This document shows, piece by piece, positions 25,012 to 36,075 of a stretch of DNA of 64,000 nucleotides (within the stretch, counting starts at the first letter, position 1; each line of letters begins with the position of its first letter). The notes beneath the pieces were generated by a model, which searched no databases, was not told the DNA's origin, and worked only from the letters and a program-made list of their open reading frames with translations. Source of the stretch: Micropterus salmoides (taxonomy: Eukaryota; Chordata; Actinopteri; Centrarchiformes; Centrarchidae); assembly GCF_014851395.1 (NCBI RefSeq), contig NW_024041150.1:5953508-6017507 (forward strand), in the 5' to 3' direction. Both the position numbers and the translations under genes were made by a program.

Positions 25012-28000
25012 TGTGTTCATTGTTTTGTTTTATTGTTTTTTCCCCCCTGATTTTATGAATTGTTCTTTTTTTTAATCTCATTCTTGATGACACTTTGTCA
25101 ACATTGTCTTTGATCCATTCATGCAGAGAGAGAGGTTTATGATAACTGTTGTTTATTTAAATGTAAGCCTGTATTTAATGCATGTCATTATGTTTCTCTG
25201 CAAACTAAGTGAAAACATAATGAAACTCTGTTAACATGTCTCCTCTTATTATTTGAGCGATCCTCCCTGAAATGCATATACAATGAGGAGAGAGGCTTAC
25301 CTTTCAAACACAAACATGAGCCTCAGCTGCAGGAAAGCTGGTCCTTAGTCTTGTTCCTGCAGTGATTGGCCAGTGTGTCATATCTGAGATTTCTGTTTTA
25401 ATTTAATTTAAAGTAATTGAGATATCGACATGCTTTATACAACTTTTAATAGGCTTGATTCAATGATGATTCACTGAAAAAAATAAAATAAAATTCAAAA
25501 TGGCGTGAAAAAAACTCCAGGCGGACCTTAATAGTCCTTGGGGCTTTTTTGTAGAGAACATTGAAATGCACCTGTGTGAGAAATTTTAAGTCAATCAGAC
25601 TTATGGCACAAGGGGCGTGGCCTTTCAAAGTTTGCAAGCCTTAATTAGGCCACCATGTGGCCGATTGGGTTCATATTTCTATGGAAGCTGATGCACACCA
25701 TTTCCAGTTATTCCCACAAGTTTCACATTTCTAGCTCATTCCAGCTAACGGGAATTTGAGCTGGCGCGGCAGACAACAAATAATAATAATAATAATAACT
25801 AAAACACACAAAAACAATAGGGTTCGTACCGCGTAGGTTATGCTAAGTTGATTACAGATTTAAAGCAGGTTTAAACAGGGCCCTGTTTCAGAAAGCAGGA
25901 ACTGTCAGTATGTTAAGTCCGGGAAACTCTGGGTTTTTGGTTTCAGAGACTGAGTTCAGATAAACTCTAGGTCAGTAAACCAGACAACTTTAAGATTTTG
26001 TCATGGTCCACATTGGCACCCGTACAGCACCACTGGATTAAAATGGGGGCTCTGCTCGTTATTTACCCACGTAGTATCAGAGCTCAATAAATGATTTTTT
26101 TTTATCCCCACGCAGGCGCTTCCATCAGGTTCAACATACTTGAGTTGATTGAGGCGTCTGTAGCCACCTGTCGGAAGCTCCGTCTTAAACCGAACTCTTA
26201 TCCAGTTTTATCCACTCTTTTTCGTTACATTTTGTACATTTTATCCTTTTTAACTTAAGTTTTACGTGGGTTAAGGATTTTAGTCATCCGACATGGATTT
26301 TAAGCTAGATGACCGTAAAAACGCGATCAACGCTACTGATCGCAACAAAGCTCCGGTGACTGTGCTAGCCGAGATAACTCTGCCCCTTGAGGACTGCACA
26401 CTCCTTAAGAAAGCGAACAAGAAGATTGCTGACCTTATGGAAGACATCCGACGACTTTCAGAGGAACTCAAAGAGAAAGATTCCCTGCTGACTGGCTTTA
26501 TGGATGTGGCTTCAGTACAAGCCAAACAGATTGTTTCTCTTAGCGCAACCGCTAACATCCAGGACACCGTGTTATGGGACCCCTCTAGTCTTCCCAGGCT
26601 TTCCTCCTGCTCGACTCCGAAGCATCAGTCAACCTGGGCTGAAGTGGTGGTCCGTGGCTGCAAGGGAGGCTTGGATGGTGCTGCCTCTCCTCCGCACATC
26701 GGCCTCTCCAACCGCTATGCAGCCCTGTCTAACGACACTCCGGTCCATCCAGTGGATGCACCTGCAGCTTCGAGTCTCCCTGATACGGATCTCTTTCGCC
26801 GCACAGTGCCTGCCGACACTATTGCATCTCCTCCACCGGCTACATCTCCTGCACTGGGCCGCTGGGCTGCCACCGGGCCTGATCGGCGGCCGTCATCCCG
26901 GTCAAAAACCTCCGCTTCCCGACGTAGGATCCTGAAGGAGGCTGTGCTCAGACGCTCTGGAGTCCGTCTCAACCCTGTACCGTCGGGTAGCCCTTCTCTC
27001 AGGTCTGTTACTGCTACTCCAACACAACACTCAACAGCTCACACACTCCATCCTCAGTCCGCACGCAGTGTTGAAGCAGATTCTGCTCAGTCCTGCTCTG
27101 GAACCCCACAACCGGCATCTCCTCGTCCTCTTTTCTCCCCAACCACACTAATAATTGGTGACTCCATAACCAGAAACATCCGTTTCTTTAACGCTACCAC
27201 TCGCTGCTTCCCCGGTGCCAACACAGCTGACATTAAAAAAAAAACACCAGGACCTGATGCCGTCGCTCCCGTCCTCCATCACAAGAGTGATAGTCCATGT
27301 GGGAACAAATGACACAGCTCTGCAGCAGTCTGAGCTGACAAAATCAGATTTTAACTGTCTTTTTAACTTTTTAAAGCAGTGTGGAAAGTCCATTTTTATC
27401 TCTGGTCCCATTCCCACAGTCGGTCGCGGTGCTGGCCGCTTCAGTAGACTCCTTGGCCTCCAAGACTGGCTCCAGTCTGCCTGCAGGGCTCACCGTGTGT
27501 TTTTATGTGGATAATTTTAATATTTTCTGGCAAAGAATGTCTCTTTTTAAGACAGACGGACTTCACCCAAACAAACGGGGCTCAGAAATGTTAGCTGCGC
27601 ACATACAGCATGTGGTGCGGTCCACACATGACTTACGTGAATGACTAATCATTCATGCAGCACACCTGGACACACCACCGCTCACTGAACAGATCTCTGC
27701 CTCACTGCCACAAACAACTGTCTCCACCTGCTGGCATGTAAAGCCGTCTGCTCCCAGCGCTGTTCCACAGACTTCTATTCCTGTCATCATCACGCATAGA
27801 CCAGTAAACCGAAATGTGCACATCCCACACAGAAATATTAGTAATCTCTTAAGGATTAGGACAACTGCACCAACTCCAGCACCCAGAACAAACTCATTTA
27901 AAATGGCTCTCTTCAATGTGAGATCACTTTCAAGTAAGACTTTTATCTTAAATGATTTTATCTTGTCTGCAAATCTAGATTTTATGTTTTTAACTGAATC

Positions 28001-31000
28001 CTGGTTGCAAATGAATGACTATAGCCAGCTAGCTGAACTGTGTCCGCCTCAATATGATTGTTTTAGTCAACCGAGGGTCAGTGGTCGTGGTGGTGGGCTA
28101 GTGAGCGTGTATAGGGAAAATTTAAAATGTCATCAAGTACGCTGTGATGAATTTAGCTCCTTTGAAGTTCTCACTCTTAAAGTTGGAGGGCTGCATCATA
28201 TTTGTTATAATTTATCGCCCCCCAAAACCGCCTGGAGGATTTTTATCAGAACTTCCTGAATTTTTATCTAATCTGGTTTTAAATTATGACAGAATTGTTC
28301 TTTGTGGCGATTTTAATATTCATGTTGATGACCCCACCAATCTTAATGCAACTGACTTTTTAAATATGGCCTCTTCTTTTAACTTCAAACAACATGTCAA
28401 AGGGCAAACACATAACCGTGGTCATACACTGGACTTGGTTTTTACCCTGGGTGTCAGCATTTCCTCTCTGGAATTAGTGGACATGACCATATCTGACCAC
28501 AGATGTATTGTTTTTAGCTGCGATTCGCCTGTTACTTTCGCCGCCTCACCAAGCTCCGTGTGTTCTCGCGTCTTTAATGAACAAAGTGTTTCAAAGTTTT
28601 GCGCATTCTTTCAGAGCCAAAGCCAACACCTGTCTGATTCCAACACCAACAATCTGGTCGATCACTTCAATCATATCTGCTTGTCGTCACTAAATATTAC
28701 TGCTCCTCTAAAGGTTAGGCCTACGTCTAAAGCTAGTAAGCAACCCTGGATAAGTGACAGCATTCGCAGCCTCAAAAGGGAATGCAGGAAAGCAGAGCGC
28801 AGATGGAAAAAATCCAGTCTCCAAGTCCATTACCTCAGTCTGAAGGATTTATTAATTAACTACAATAACATGGTTAAGGATGCGAGAACACACAATTTTT
28901 CTGAACTCATTACTACATATAAACACAATCCCAGGTTTCTGTTTAAGACTGTGGATCAGCTGGTAAACCCAACCCCTCCTTGTGCCTCAGCCGGAAGTAA
29001 TGATGACTGTGAATTGTTTTTATCTTATTTTACCAATAAGGTGGTGTCAATCAGAGCCTCTATTACCCCCGCGGCCTCTTACTCAGAGGTTCCTCACCAG
29101 CCACAAGAGAGTTTTAACTAGTTTTATCCCATCGACTTGTCTGAGCTTTTAAAAACAGTATCACAAATGAGAGTGTCCTCCAGCCCACTAGATGTAATAC
29201 CTACAAGATTTTTACTGAAAGTAATAGATTCTGTTGGGCCCCATTTGATCTCTGTTTTCAACAGCTCCCTATCTACTGGTTGTGTCCCTGATTATTTTAA
29301 AACGGCTTGCGTGAACCCACTTTTAAAGAAACCTGGTTTAGATCCCTCCCTCCCACATAATTTTAGACCAATTTCAAAACTGCCTTTTATTGCAAAGATT
29401 CTAGAAAGAATTGTGTCCAAACAGCTGCTCACTGTACTGGAAAATAATAATTTTAAAAGTTTCAGTCTGGTTTCAGGAAGTACCACAGCACTGAGACTGC
29501 CCTGCTTAAAGTCACCAATGACCTTTTAATGTCTGCTGATGAAGGCATGTGCTCAGTCCTGGTACTCCTGGACCTTAGCGCTGCTTTTGACACCATTGAT
29601 CACAACATCATGTTAGACAGACTGAGGCACTGGGTGGGGATCTCTGGTACTGCCCTAGAATGGTTTTCATCCTACCTGTCAAATAGGAAGTTTTGCGTGT
29701 CTGTAAACAACTATGTCTCTTCATTCTGTCCAGTTAAATATGGTGTGCCTCAGGGGTCGGTCTTAGGACCCATTTTGTTTTCCTTGTATCTGCTTCCCCT
29801 TGGACATATTATCCATAAACATGGCATTTCTTTTCATATCTATGCTGATGACACACAAATATACTTGCCCGTCAGATCCACAGACCCTGGAATGCTGAGT
29901 TCACTTAACAACTGCCTTTGTGAAGTTAAAAAATGGATGTCAAATAATTTCCTCCAGCTGAACTCAGACAAAACAGAAATCCTGGTCATCGGGTCCCAGC
30001 AGATGGCAAATCAAATACTGCCATCTGCTGGTTCCCTAGTAAATCACACTAAGCCTGTGGCAAAGAACCTTGGTGTTTGGTTTGATAGTAATTTAAATTT
30101 CGAGCAGCACACCACAAAGCTTGTTCAATCATGTTTTTATCAACTTAGAAATATAGCTAAAATTCGATCTATGTTAACTTTTAAGGACAACGAGACCATT
30201 TTACACGCCTTCATCTCATCACGCCTGGATTATTGCAACAGCCTTTTCACCTGTTTAACCCAAAAATCTATTGATCGACTCCAGACTGTCCAGAACTCAG
30301 CTGCCAGGCTTTTAACCAGAACAAAGAAATATGACCACATTACTCCTATTTTAGCTTCATTACACTGGCTCCCAGTATGTTTTAGAATTGACTTTAAAAT
30401 TCTATTGATCACTTTTAAAGCTCTTCATGGCCTCTCGCCTTGTTATATTTCTGACCTTTTAGTCCCATACACACCAGCACGTACCGTGAGATCCTCGGGC
30501 AGAGGTCTGTTGTCTGTTCCAGAGTCTCGACTGAAAACTAAAGGGGACAGAGCGTTTGCTGTCAGGGCCCCGAGGCTCTGGAACAGCCTGCCCGAGGAAA
30601 TCAGGTAGGCTGAGTCAGTGAACTCTTTTAACTCTTCTCGGCTGTGGCTCAGGAGGTAGAGCGGGTTGGCTGTTAATCAGAAGGTCGGCGGTTCAATTCC
30701 TGGCTGCCCCTGGTTGCGTGTCGAAGTGTCCTTGGGCATGATACTGAACCCCGATTTTCCCCTGGCGGCTATTCCGCCAGTGTATGAGTGTGACTGCTAG
30801 TTTCTGTTTGAGCACTTAGGCTCAGTGTATGAATGTGTATGACTGGTGAATGCAGATGTAGTGTAAAAGCGCTTTGAGTGGTCGAAAAGACTGGAAAGGC
30901 GCTATACAAGTACGGAGCATTTACATTTTAAGTCCCTTCTTAAAACATACTTTTATAGGAGAGCTTTTCCTGATCTTATTTGACTTCATTTTATCCCTTT

Positions 31001-32438
31001 TATTTTATTGTATTTTACTAATTTTATATTTATCTTAAACATGTATTTTAGTCTTTTCAATGTTTTCATGCTTTTATCTTGTATTGTTTTTGTATTATTG
31101 TCTCTTGGGTATTATTGTCTTTACACTTGTTAAAGCACTTTGTAACTTGTTTTTGAAAAGTGCTCTAAAAATGAAGATTATTATTATTGAACTTATTCTG
31201 ATCAACTGTTCAGGAAACTAAAACTCAGACTTTCCCAGCTCACTCCCACCTTCTGTTAACATGTCTCCTCTTCTTATTTGTGCGATCGTCAATATAATAC
31301 GTTTACAATGAGGAGAGATTCTCACCTTGCAAACACAAACATGAGCCTCAAACTGCGACTCCAGTCTGGATAAATCCAGCTCATGTGTTTGAGCCAGAAC
31401 ACTTCACATCTGTGGCTGAAAAACTGCTGCAGAAGCTGCAGGAAATCTGGCCCTTAGTCTTGTTACTGCAGTGATTGGCCAGTGTGTCATATCTGAGATT
31501 TCTGTTGGATGAAAAAGTCAGAAATGGCTCTGACTGCAGCTGCTGGGCAGAGCAAGATGACAGATTTGGGAGGAGGTGGACTTCGCAACATGTTTCCAAC
31601 TGCTTGTTGACTTTTACCAATGTTTTCCTGCAGGTGAGAAGTGATCATGTTGCTCCCATCTACCTCATCAACCTTCTCATTACCGACCTGCTTCAACTCT
31701 GCTTCATGATCGTTGAGGTGGCACAACCTGAGGATTGGAAGATATCTGAGATCTTTTTCTATTTTTATCTCGTTGTTCTGGTTGCCAGTGTGAACTTCAT
31801 GGTCTGCATCTCCCTGGAAAGGTATCTATCTGTCTATCCAGTATGTGTGGAGCTGCTTCTGTGTCTGAACATTATATTAGTTTATAACTCTGAAGCTCCT
31901 CAAAGACATTGTGTCCATCTTGTATTACAGGTATTTGGTCATCGCCCACCCACTGTGGTACCACTTTGGACGAACCATCAAGAGCTCTGTGGTGGTCTGT
32001 GTCCTGGTCTGGGTCATTTCTCTTGTCTTTGTCGTCCTTTTCTATTTCGTTGATTATCTGGTCGCCATCATAATGTTCGTCATCCTCCAGCTCCTTCCCT
32101 TCCCGCCGTTAATATTCTCCCTGGTTGGGACCCTCAAAGCCCTGTCTGCTACCATCTCGGTCCCCTCTGATCAAAAACGAAGAATTGTGGGAATTTTGGT
32201 TCTGGTGCTGCTTATTTACACCCTGCTGTTCCTGCCCAACATAATTTTTTACCTAGAAGATCTGAAAGAAAAGTATGATGAGAACCTCGACATCCTGTCT
32301 TTTATCTTCGTGAAGTTCAGTCCTCTTGCAGACTCAGTCCTGTATGTCTTCATGAGGAAAGGGTTCATAGACAAGCTTTTGGCCTCTGTGTGTTGCTGCA
32401 GAATGGACAGCAATGATATCAGCAGGTCATCAGTATGA
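21973..32438 (+). CDS. Class A (rhodopsin-like) GPCR, copy A
   Basis: Three coding exons splice in frame: 21973-22224, 31634-31821 and 31931-32438, giving 315 residues. Exon 1 follows acceptor CAG at 21956-21958; exon 1/2 is phase 0 (ATG|GTATGT ... CAG|GTGAGA); exon 2/3 splits the Arg of ERY. N-terminus: five N-glycosylation sequons (N7, N12, N16, N29, N38) and a tyrosine/acidic patch (YYDYSEFEEY, 43-52). TM1 is about 57-82. TM2 has NLLITDLLQL, TM3 ends ERYLVIAHPLWY, TM6 has TLLFLP, TM7 has PLADSVLYVFMRKGF, and a CCC near the tail suggests palmitoylation. ERY plus DSVLY fit a P2Y/GPR4-like delta-group receptor; ligand unknown. Asn1.50, Cys3.25, Trp6.48 and Pro7.50 are replaced (I, S, F, S). 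Intron 1 (9.4 kb) is swollen by two LINEs. A near-identical paralogue is copy B. The exact subfamily is unsure. Confidence 0.87.
22519..25012 (+). mobile_element. L2/CR1-like LINE remnant in GPCR copy A intron 1
   Basis: It contains the esterase-like part of ORF1 (VIVHVGTND at 22681-22710, SGPIPTLARG, DGVHPN at 22952), then the endonuclease (FLTETWFNTD near 23810, GDFNLHND-like near 24100, VSDHSC near 24280). It jumps by deletion from LINPVL (24760) to the RT C-terminal LHWLPVDF-like text (24800), so most of the RT is gone. The tail is 'aaataaagattgattgattg'. It belongs to the same family as the 26153-31190 element. Its left edge is where copies A and B stop matching after 'gcagcagtattt'. Confidence 0.8.
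25225..25395 (+). repeat. Partial duplicate of GPCR intron 1 (just upstream of exon 2)
   Basis: It matches 31255-31505 and 49335-49590: 'ctgttaacatgtctcctctt', 'acaatgaggagag', 'aaacacaaacatgagcctca', 'ccttagtcttgttcctgcag', 'tgattggccagtgtgtcata'. It breaks off right after 'tgagatttctgtt', before exon 2. No coding exon is attached, so it is a scar of an extra or rearranged family unit. Confidence 0.75.
25430..26152. repeat. Dispersed repeat block shared with 48.83-49.28 kb
   Basis: From about 25700 to 26152 it is nearly identical to 48830-49276: 'gagctggcgcggcagacaac', an (ATA/AAT)n run, 'caatagggttcgtaccgcgt', 'cagggccctgtttcagaaag', 'agtatcagagctcaata'. Part of it (25850-25920) also occurs at 43930-44000. 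'gggccctgtttcagaaagca' resembles termini of Harbinger-type MITEs. 25430-25700 belongs to a teleost repeat with 'ttaagtcaatcagactta' and 'gggcgtgg' words. Confidence 0.65.
26293..27644 (+). pseudogene. LINE ORF1 with SGNH/esterase-like domain
   Basis: The start ATG is 26293. The N-terminal part contains a coiled-coil-like stretch (about residues 40-75, KKANKKIADLMEDIRRLSEE). A Pro/Ser-rich middle follows. The C-terminal part shows the SGNH hydrolase blocks: IIGDSITRN (Ser block, near 27155), VIVHVGTND (GxND block, 27288), SGPIPT (27400) and DGLHPN (Asp/His block, 27556). Frames change near 27240 (A-run) and near 27500. Known CR1/L2 LINE ORF1 proteins carry this domain and bind nucleic acid; the esterase's role is not settled. 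Confidence 0.82.
27816..30608 (+). pseudogene. LINE ORF2: endonuclease and reverse transcriptase
   Basis: APE-type endonuclease: FNVRSLSSKTFILNDF (27918), FMFLTESWLQ (Glu block), VIIYRPPK (28207), VLCGDFNIHVDD (28300), ISDHRCIVFS (28490). Frame changes between 28144 and 28259. Linker: KQPWISDSIRSLKRECRKAE (28740). An in-frame TAG lies at 29119-29121 and a frameshift near 29500. RT: LKKPGLDPSLPHNFRPIS, VLLDLSAAFDTIDHNIM (29560), YGVPQGSVLGPILFSLYL (29745), IYADDTQIYL (29838, catalytic DD), then the C-terminal LHWLPV-type domain and RSSGRGLLSVPESRLKTKGD. It ends at TAG 30606-30608. All catalytic residues I can see are present. Confidence 0.87.
30631..30930 (+). mobile_element. tRNA-derived SINE nested in the LINE 3' region
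   Basis: 'ggctgtggctcaggaggtag' (A-box-like), then 'ggcggttcaattcctggc' (B-box-like). It continues with 'cttgggcatgatactgaacc' and ends 'ggcgctatacaagtacggag'. Deleting 30631-30930 joins 'gtgaactctttta' to 'agtcccttcttaaaac', exactly what the related LINE tail at 55068-55100 shows, so that copy acts as the empty site. Confidence 0.85.
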
Positions 32439-32740
32439 ATGATGACAACATTTCACACACAGTCAGCTTCATGTAGTCAGAGAAAGAGGGAGAGAGAGAA
32501 AGGGGAGGAAACAGGAGGAGAAATGGAGGCCAATAGAAAGGATAGAGACGAGACAGATCCTGTCATCTACTGAGACCATTTCCAATAAGACACCTAACTG
32601 TAGAGAACAGGAAGCACTGTTTGGACTCTGCTGTGGGAGAAGTGGCTGCTGGGAAATGTTTTGGTCAACTTGCTCTGGTTCACTGTGATGGCTTCAACAC
32701 ATGGAAATAAAATGTGTTTTATTAGTTTGGAGCTGGAAGT
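32439..32740 (+). other. 3' UTR of GPCR copy A
   Basis: Non-coding sequence after the stop, nearly identical to 50518-50820. It carries an AATAAA signal at 32706-32711 and a purine-rich (AG)n-like tract near 32485-32530. Confidence 0.7.
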
Positions 32741-33819
32741 TGATGTCTGTCATTATTCTCCTTTAATCCCAGAAGCAAAGCAGATATTATTTTAGATGAA
32801 CTGAGCTCATTCTAGCCGCCTCGCTGTCTTCTTCCTAAATCTTTATTTGGACTGTTGTTTGGATGTTTAACACAGGGAGAGCATCTCAACACGTCTTTAG
32901 CACTTTTTACTTTTCTCATATTTAAATTTAGCTGTTTACTAATGCATGTTCCAGTGCATGCATCCAAAACTGTGTTAATCTCTTTTGTTATTATTTATTA
33001 ATTATAAGAAAAAACTCCACATTGTTTGTTTCTCTTTATTTAATCTAAGTGTAATTTCTGGTGTTTTAGTGGTAGGCATGCTGCTGTTTAGGGTGTGATT
33101 CAGAGCAGCTGTTTTGCAGCAGCTGTTGTGTTTTTGGCAATATGGATAAAATCTCAAACCACAGTTTATGTTTATATGAAATTGTACATTTTCTGGAAAT
33201 CCAATAAATCCAATAAAAATCAGTTTGTAGACCAAACTGTGAATGTTTGTCTTTGACCAACTCAGTGAATTAAAAGCTGAATGTGTACAAAGTGAAATAA
33301 ACCCTTAATTCAGGATTGAGTAATTTCAGCTCCATTCAGAGCTCTCAGATGGAATTTCCTTCTCCTCAGACAGAAATACCCGTTTGGTTGGTCCGCTGAT
33401 CCCTTCCAAACTAACATCTTATATTTCATGCTGGATCTCAGACTGTTCAGGCATCACTGGGAGAGGATTTCATCAACTCTGCACACTTTACTGAAAAGCT
33501 TTTGGCTAACCTGATGGATAAAAACCCATTCACACAGACATACAGTACTAACTGAAAGTCTGTTCATATGAAGACAAAACTGATTGATGTGTAGGTTAAC
33601 AGGCTAAGGAATGTCTTCTCTTATAAACCAGCTTCAGTAAGAGCTTTCACGCTTTATTAATGAGGTCAACACCTGCACACGTCATGACTGCAGAGGTCTA
33701 CAGTAATTTAGCTTAATACTCAGATATACTTTGAATTATGTCATGGATAAAACCACCAACAACTTTCATTAGGCCTATGGGAAGGAATACATGGTACATC
33801 TTAAAAATGAAACATTTAG

Positions 33820-34300
33820 GGCCCGATTTACTAACACCCCGAATAAATAGTACTATATTGCGTGTGCATTTTAGTACCTGTTATGGGTGATCAACTAAGA
33901 ATTATTGCGAAGATCACAACAGGAGCAAACACAATGAAGGTGGCAGTATTTAAATGAGGGTTTTGCGTGTTTTAATGGTTTCCGCCATGAAGAGTCATGA
34001 GGGAAAGCAGCCACAATGTAAAAACCTTGGTTTGTTTCATTCATTGCCTCCCGAGTATTTGAAAATCATATGTACCTGCCCATCCTGCCTAAGATTGCAC
34101 TAAGTACCTGGGATAGCACACCTGAAAAACTGATTTAGGAAACTCTAGCAGAAACAGATATAGTATGCTGGAATGACCCAAACGTGAGGAAAGGCTGTGA
34201 ACTATGGGTGAGTCAGTGGGAATAAGACTTGAGATCCCCTAAAAACATGATTTGTGACATTTTGGGGGTTCACTTAAATATTGACAGGATGCTTTTTTCA
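33820..34300. other. Unassigned repeat-like stretch
   Basis: 'agggcccgatttactaacac' resembles a Harbinger-type terminus, but no matching inverted end was found nearby. 32740-33820 and the rest of this stretch show no gene that I can support. Confidence 0.3.
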
Positions 34301-34329
34301 TTCATTTCTGTATCATCATGGATAATGCG

Positions 34330-36075
34330 TAAAATTTAGAACATACCCTAATCACTGACCTCTTCCCATCTTACTCACCAATTCATCAATATGCAATATT
34401 TACTATAATACCTAAAAGCTCAATTTCATGAACTTGTTCAAGTGCAACATCATTAACATACAACTTTAACCTAGGCTCTTTTCTTAAGCAATGATTTGTC
34501 CCAAATACAATAATACAATCTTTGTTTTAGAGACATGAAGAACTAGTTCGTTATTCGTTACCCATTCAACTACAGACTGCAATTCCCTATTTAATACACT
34601 TGCGAGTTCTTGTGGGTTCTGCCATGTATACTGTTGTATCATCAGCATAAATGCTCACTTTTGCCCTATACGTGATTAATGGTAATTTATTGGTAAACAG
34701 CATATAACAATGGACCTAAACAGCTTCCTTGAGGAACTCCACAGCTAATAGGTTTGTCATCAGAAAACCTTCCATTAAAGAAAACTCTTTGTTTCCTGTT
34801 GGTCAAAAAGCTCTCCAGCCAAAGAATTACAGTCAGATTAAATCGGTAACATTTAAGTTTTTTTTTGTTGTTTTTACAGTTTTTCTCAATTGCTAAAACA
34901 CAATTTCTGAAACCTTGCTCCATTTTCTGAAAACATTAAACACAAAGCTCAAAACCAAACGCTGCTCTCAAATCATAAACAAAGCGATCAAAAGGATATA
35001 CTGTACACTATCAAGCAGTCAGTAAATTATACACCAAAAAATAAAAAACATTGTCATTGTCTTTTGATGAATGAAAATATGTTCTTTTATAGTAGATCAG
35101 AAATTATACTCTGCTTAGGTCTTTGCAATTTTTTTTGGTTCTTCCTCCTCCTTGTACCCCTATTTTTACTGTACTGTACCCTGCATCTCACAAACTTCTT
35201 GTTCTTTGTTGATATGAACCTGCAACCAGTCAAAATCTATTGAGCAGTCAGTACTGTAAACCAATGGAAAGCACAATGTTCAGAGCCAGACGAATTCTCC
35301 GTCCCACCTTCAACAAGCTGTTTGCTCTCTGAACTGGCTTCTATTGGTTGTGTCACATGATTTGAAACAAGTGAAATCAATTTTGAGTGGTTGTATTTAA
35401 TCAATGACATGTGTTGTCTATTTGTATTTGATTGTTGCCACTTGTGTTTACCAGTATGGATGACATGTGCATTAGAGTGCAGAATGTGTTTAGAGTTCTG
35501 CTGAAAGGTCTAAGTCAGAACTGCTAATTGTTGTTTTACCATGTGAAATGGTTTAAGGTATCGACAACAGACTGCACAATTAGCTAAATGATTTCGAACT
35601 TTGTTCAGCCAATGGGTTTTAGTGTTTTAGCAATTGAGAAAAACTGTAATAACAACCTATGATCAATTATAACAAAAGCTGCACTTAAATTCAATAATAC
35701 AGCACCTACAAATGTGTTACTGCCAATTTCTTTGAGCCAATCATCTGGCATTTGAGTGAGAGCAGTTTCAGTGGAGCGCCCCTCTCTATAAGCATGCTGG
35801 TAGTCGCCCATCCAAATTATCGATACCTAATGGTTTGTCTTTCCTTAGCTTACAGTAACCTCAGTAAATTTGAACTTATAATTTTTAACTTTCATAATGT
35901 GGTGTGTTATTAGGTCATTTGATTGCTTATTGTTTGTTTGATCCATTTCATTCCTACGTTTGTTTACTTTACAATTAAAATAGTTACAAAATAAAGTTTT
36001 CCTTCTGCTTCCAAACAGGATGGAGTTGATTTGCTTGTTCTGCCCATAATATCATTAAAAGTGTTCCACAGCTTT
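34330..36075 (-). mobile_element. LINE reverse transcriptase fragment, split by a MITE
   Basis: Read on the minus strand: KKLWNTFNDIMGRTSKS (36060), DYQHAYREGRSTETAL (35810), LLNLSAAFVIIDHRLLL (35720-35650), then after the insertion LKCYRFNLTVILWLESFL (34850), CGVPQGSCLGPLLYAVY (34740) and, in another frame, IYADDTTVYMA (34650). These are the standard palm blocks of a non-LTR reverse transcriptase; the clade is not determined. Several frameshifts. A 770-bp element occupies 34877-35646. Confidence 0.75.
34877..35646. mobile_element. TA-flanked MITE with ~25-bp terminal inverted repeats
   Basis: The left end is CAGTTTTTCTCAATTGC and continues into TAAAACAC; the right end is its exact reverse complement (35622-35646). 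TA dinucleotides flank both ends (34875-34876 and 35647-35648), the target signature of Tc1/mariner/pogo-type transposases. No transposase ORF is inside. Removing it restores the LINE RT text on both sides. Confidence 0.85.

Larger units (their letters stand above)
26153..31190 (+). mobile_element. Near full-length L2/CR1-like (Maui-type) LINE, ~5.0 kb
   Basis: It is inserted into GPCR copy A intron 1; copy B keeps the empty site at 49268-49280 ('ttgattgaact'). It has a 5' leader (26153-26292), ORF1, ORF2 and a 3' end with 'aaaatgaagattattattat'. ORF1 carries an SGNH/esterase-like domain, and ORF2 carries endonuclease and reverse transcriptase. Only a few frameshifts and one in-frame TAG break the reading frames, so it died recently. 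A SINE sits in its 3' region (30631-30930). Clade call (L2 versus CR1) is by motif memory. Confidence 0.88.

Noticed and set aside
30660..30720. tRNA-like promoter boxes (also at 6900, 21200, 39750)
   Set aside because: A and B boxes are present but no cloverleaf with a matched acceptor stem can be drawn; they are heads of SINEs.
31475..32053. 192-codon ORF spanning GPCR exon 2 and intron 2 (also 49560-50258)
   Set aside because: Reading through intron 2 loses the receptor frame after ERYL. Splicing at 31821/31931 (49906/50016) restores TM3-TM4 and is supported by GT/AG sites in both copies.
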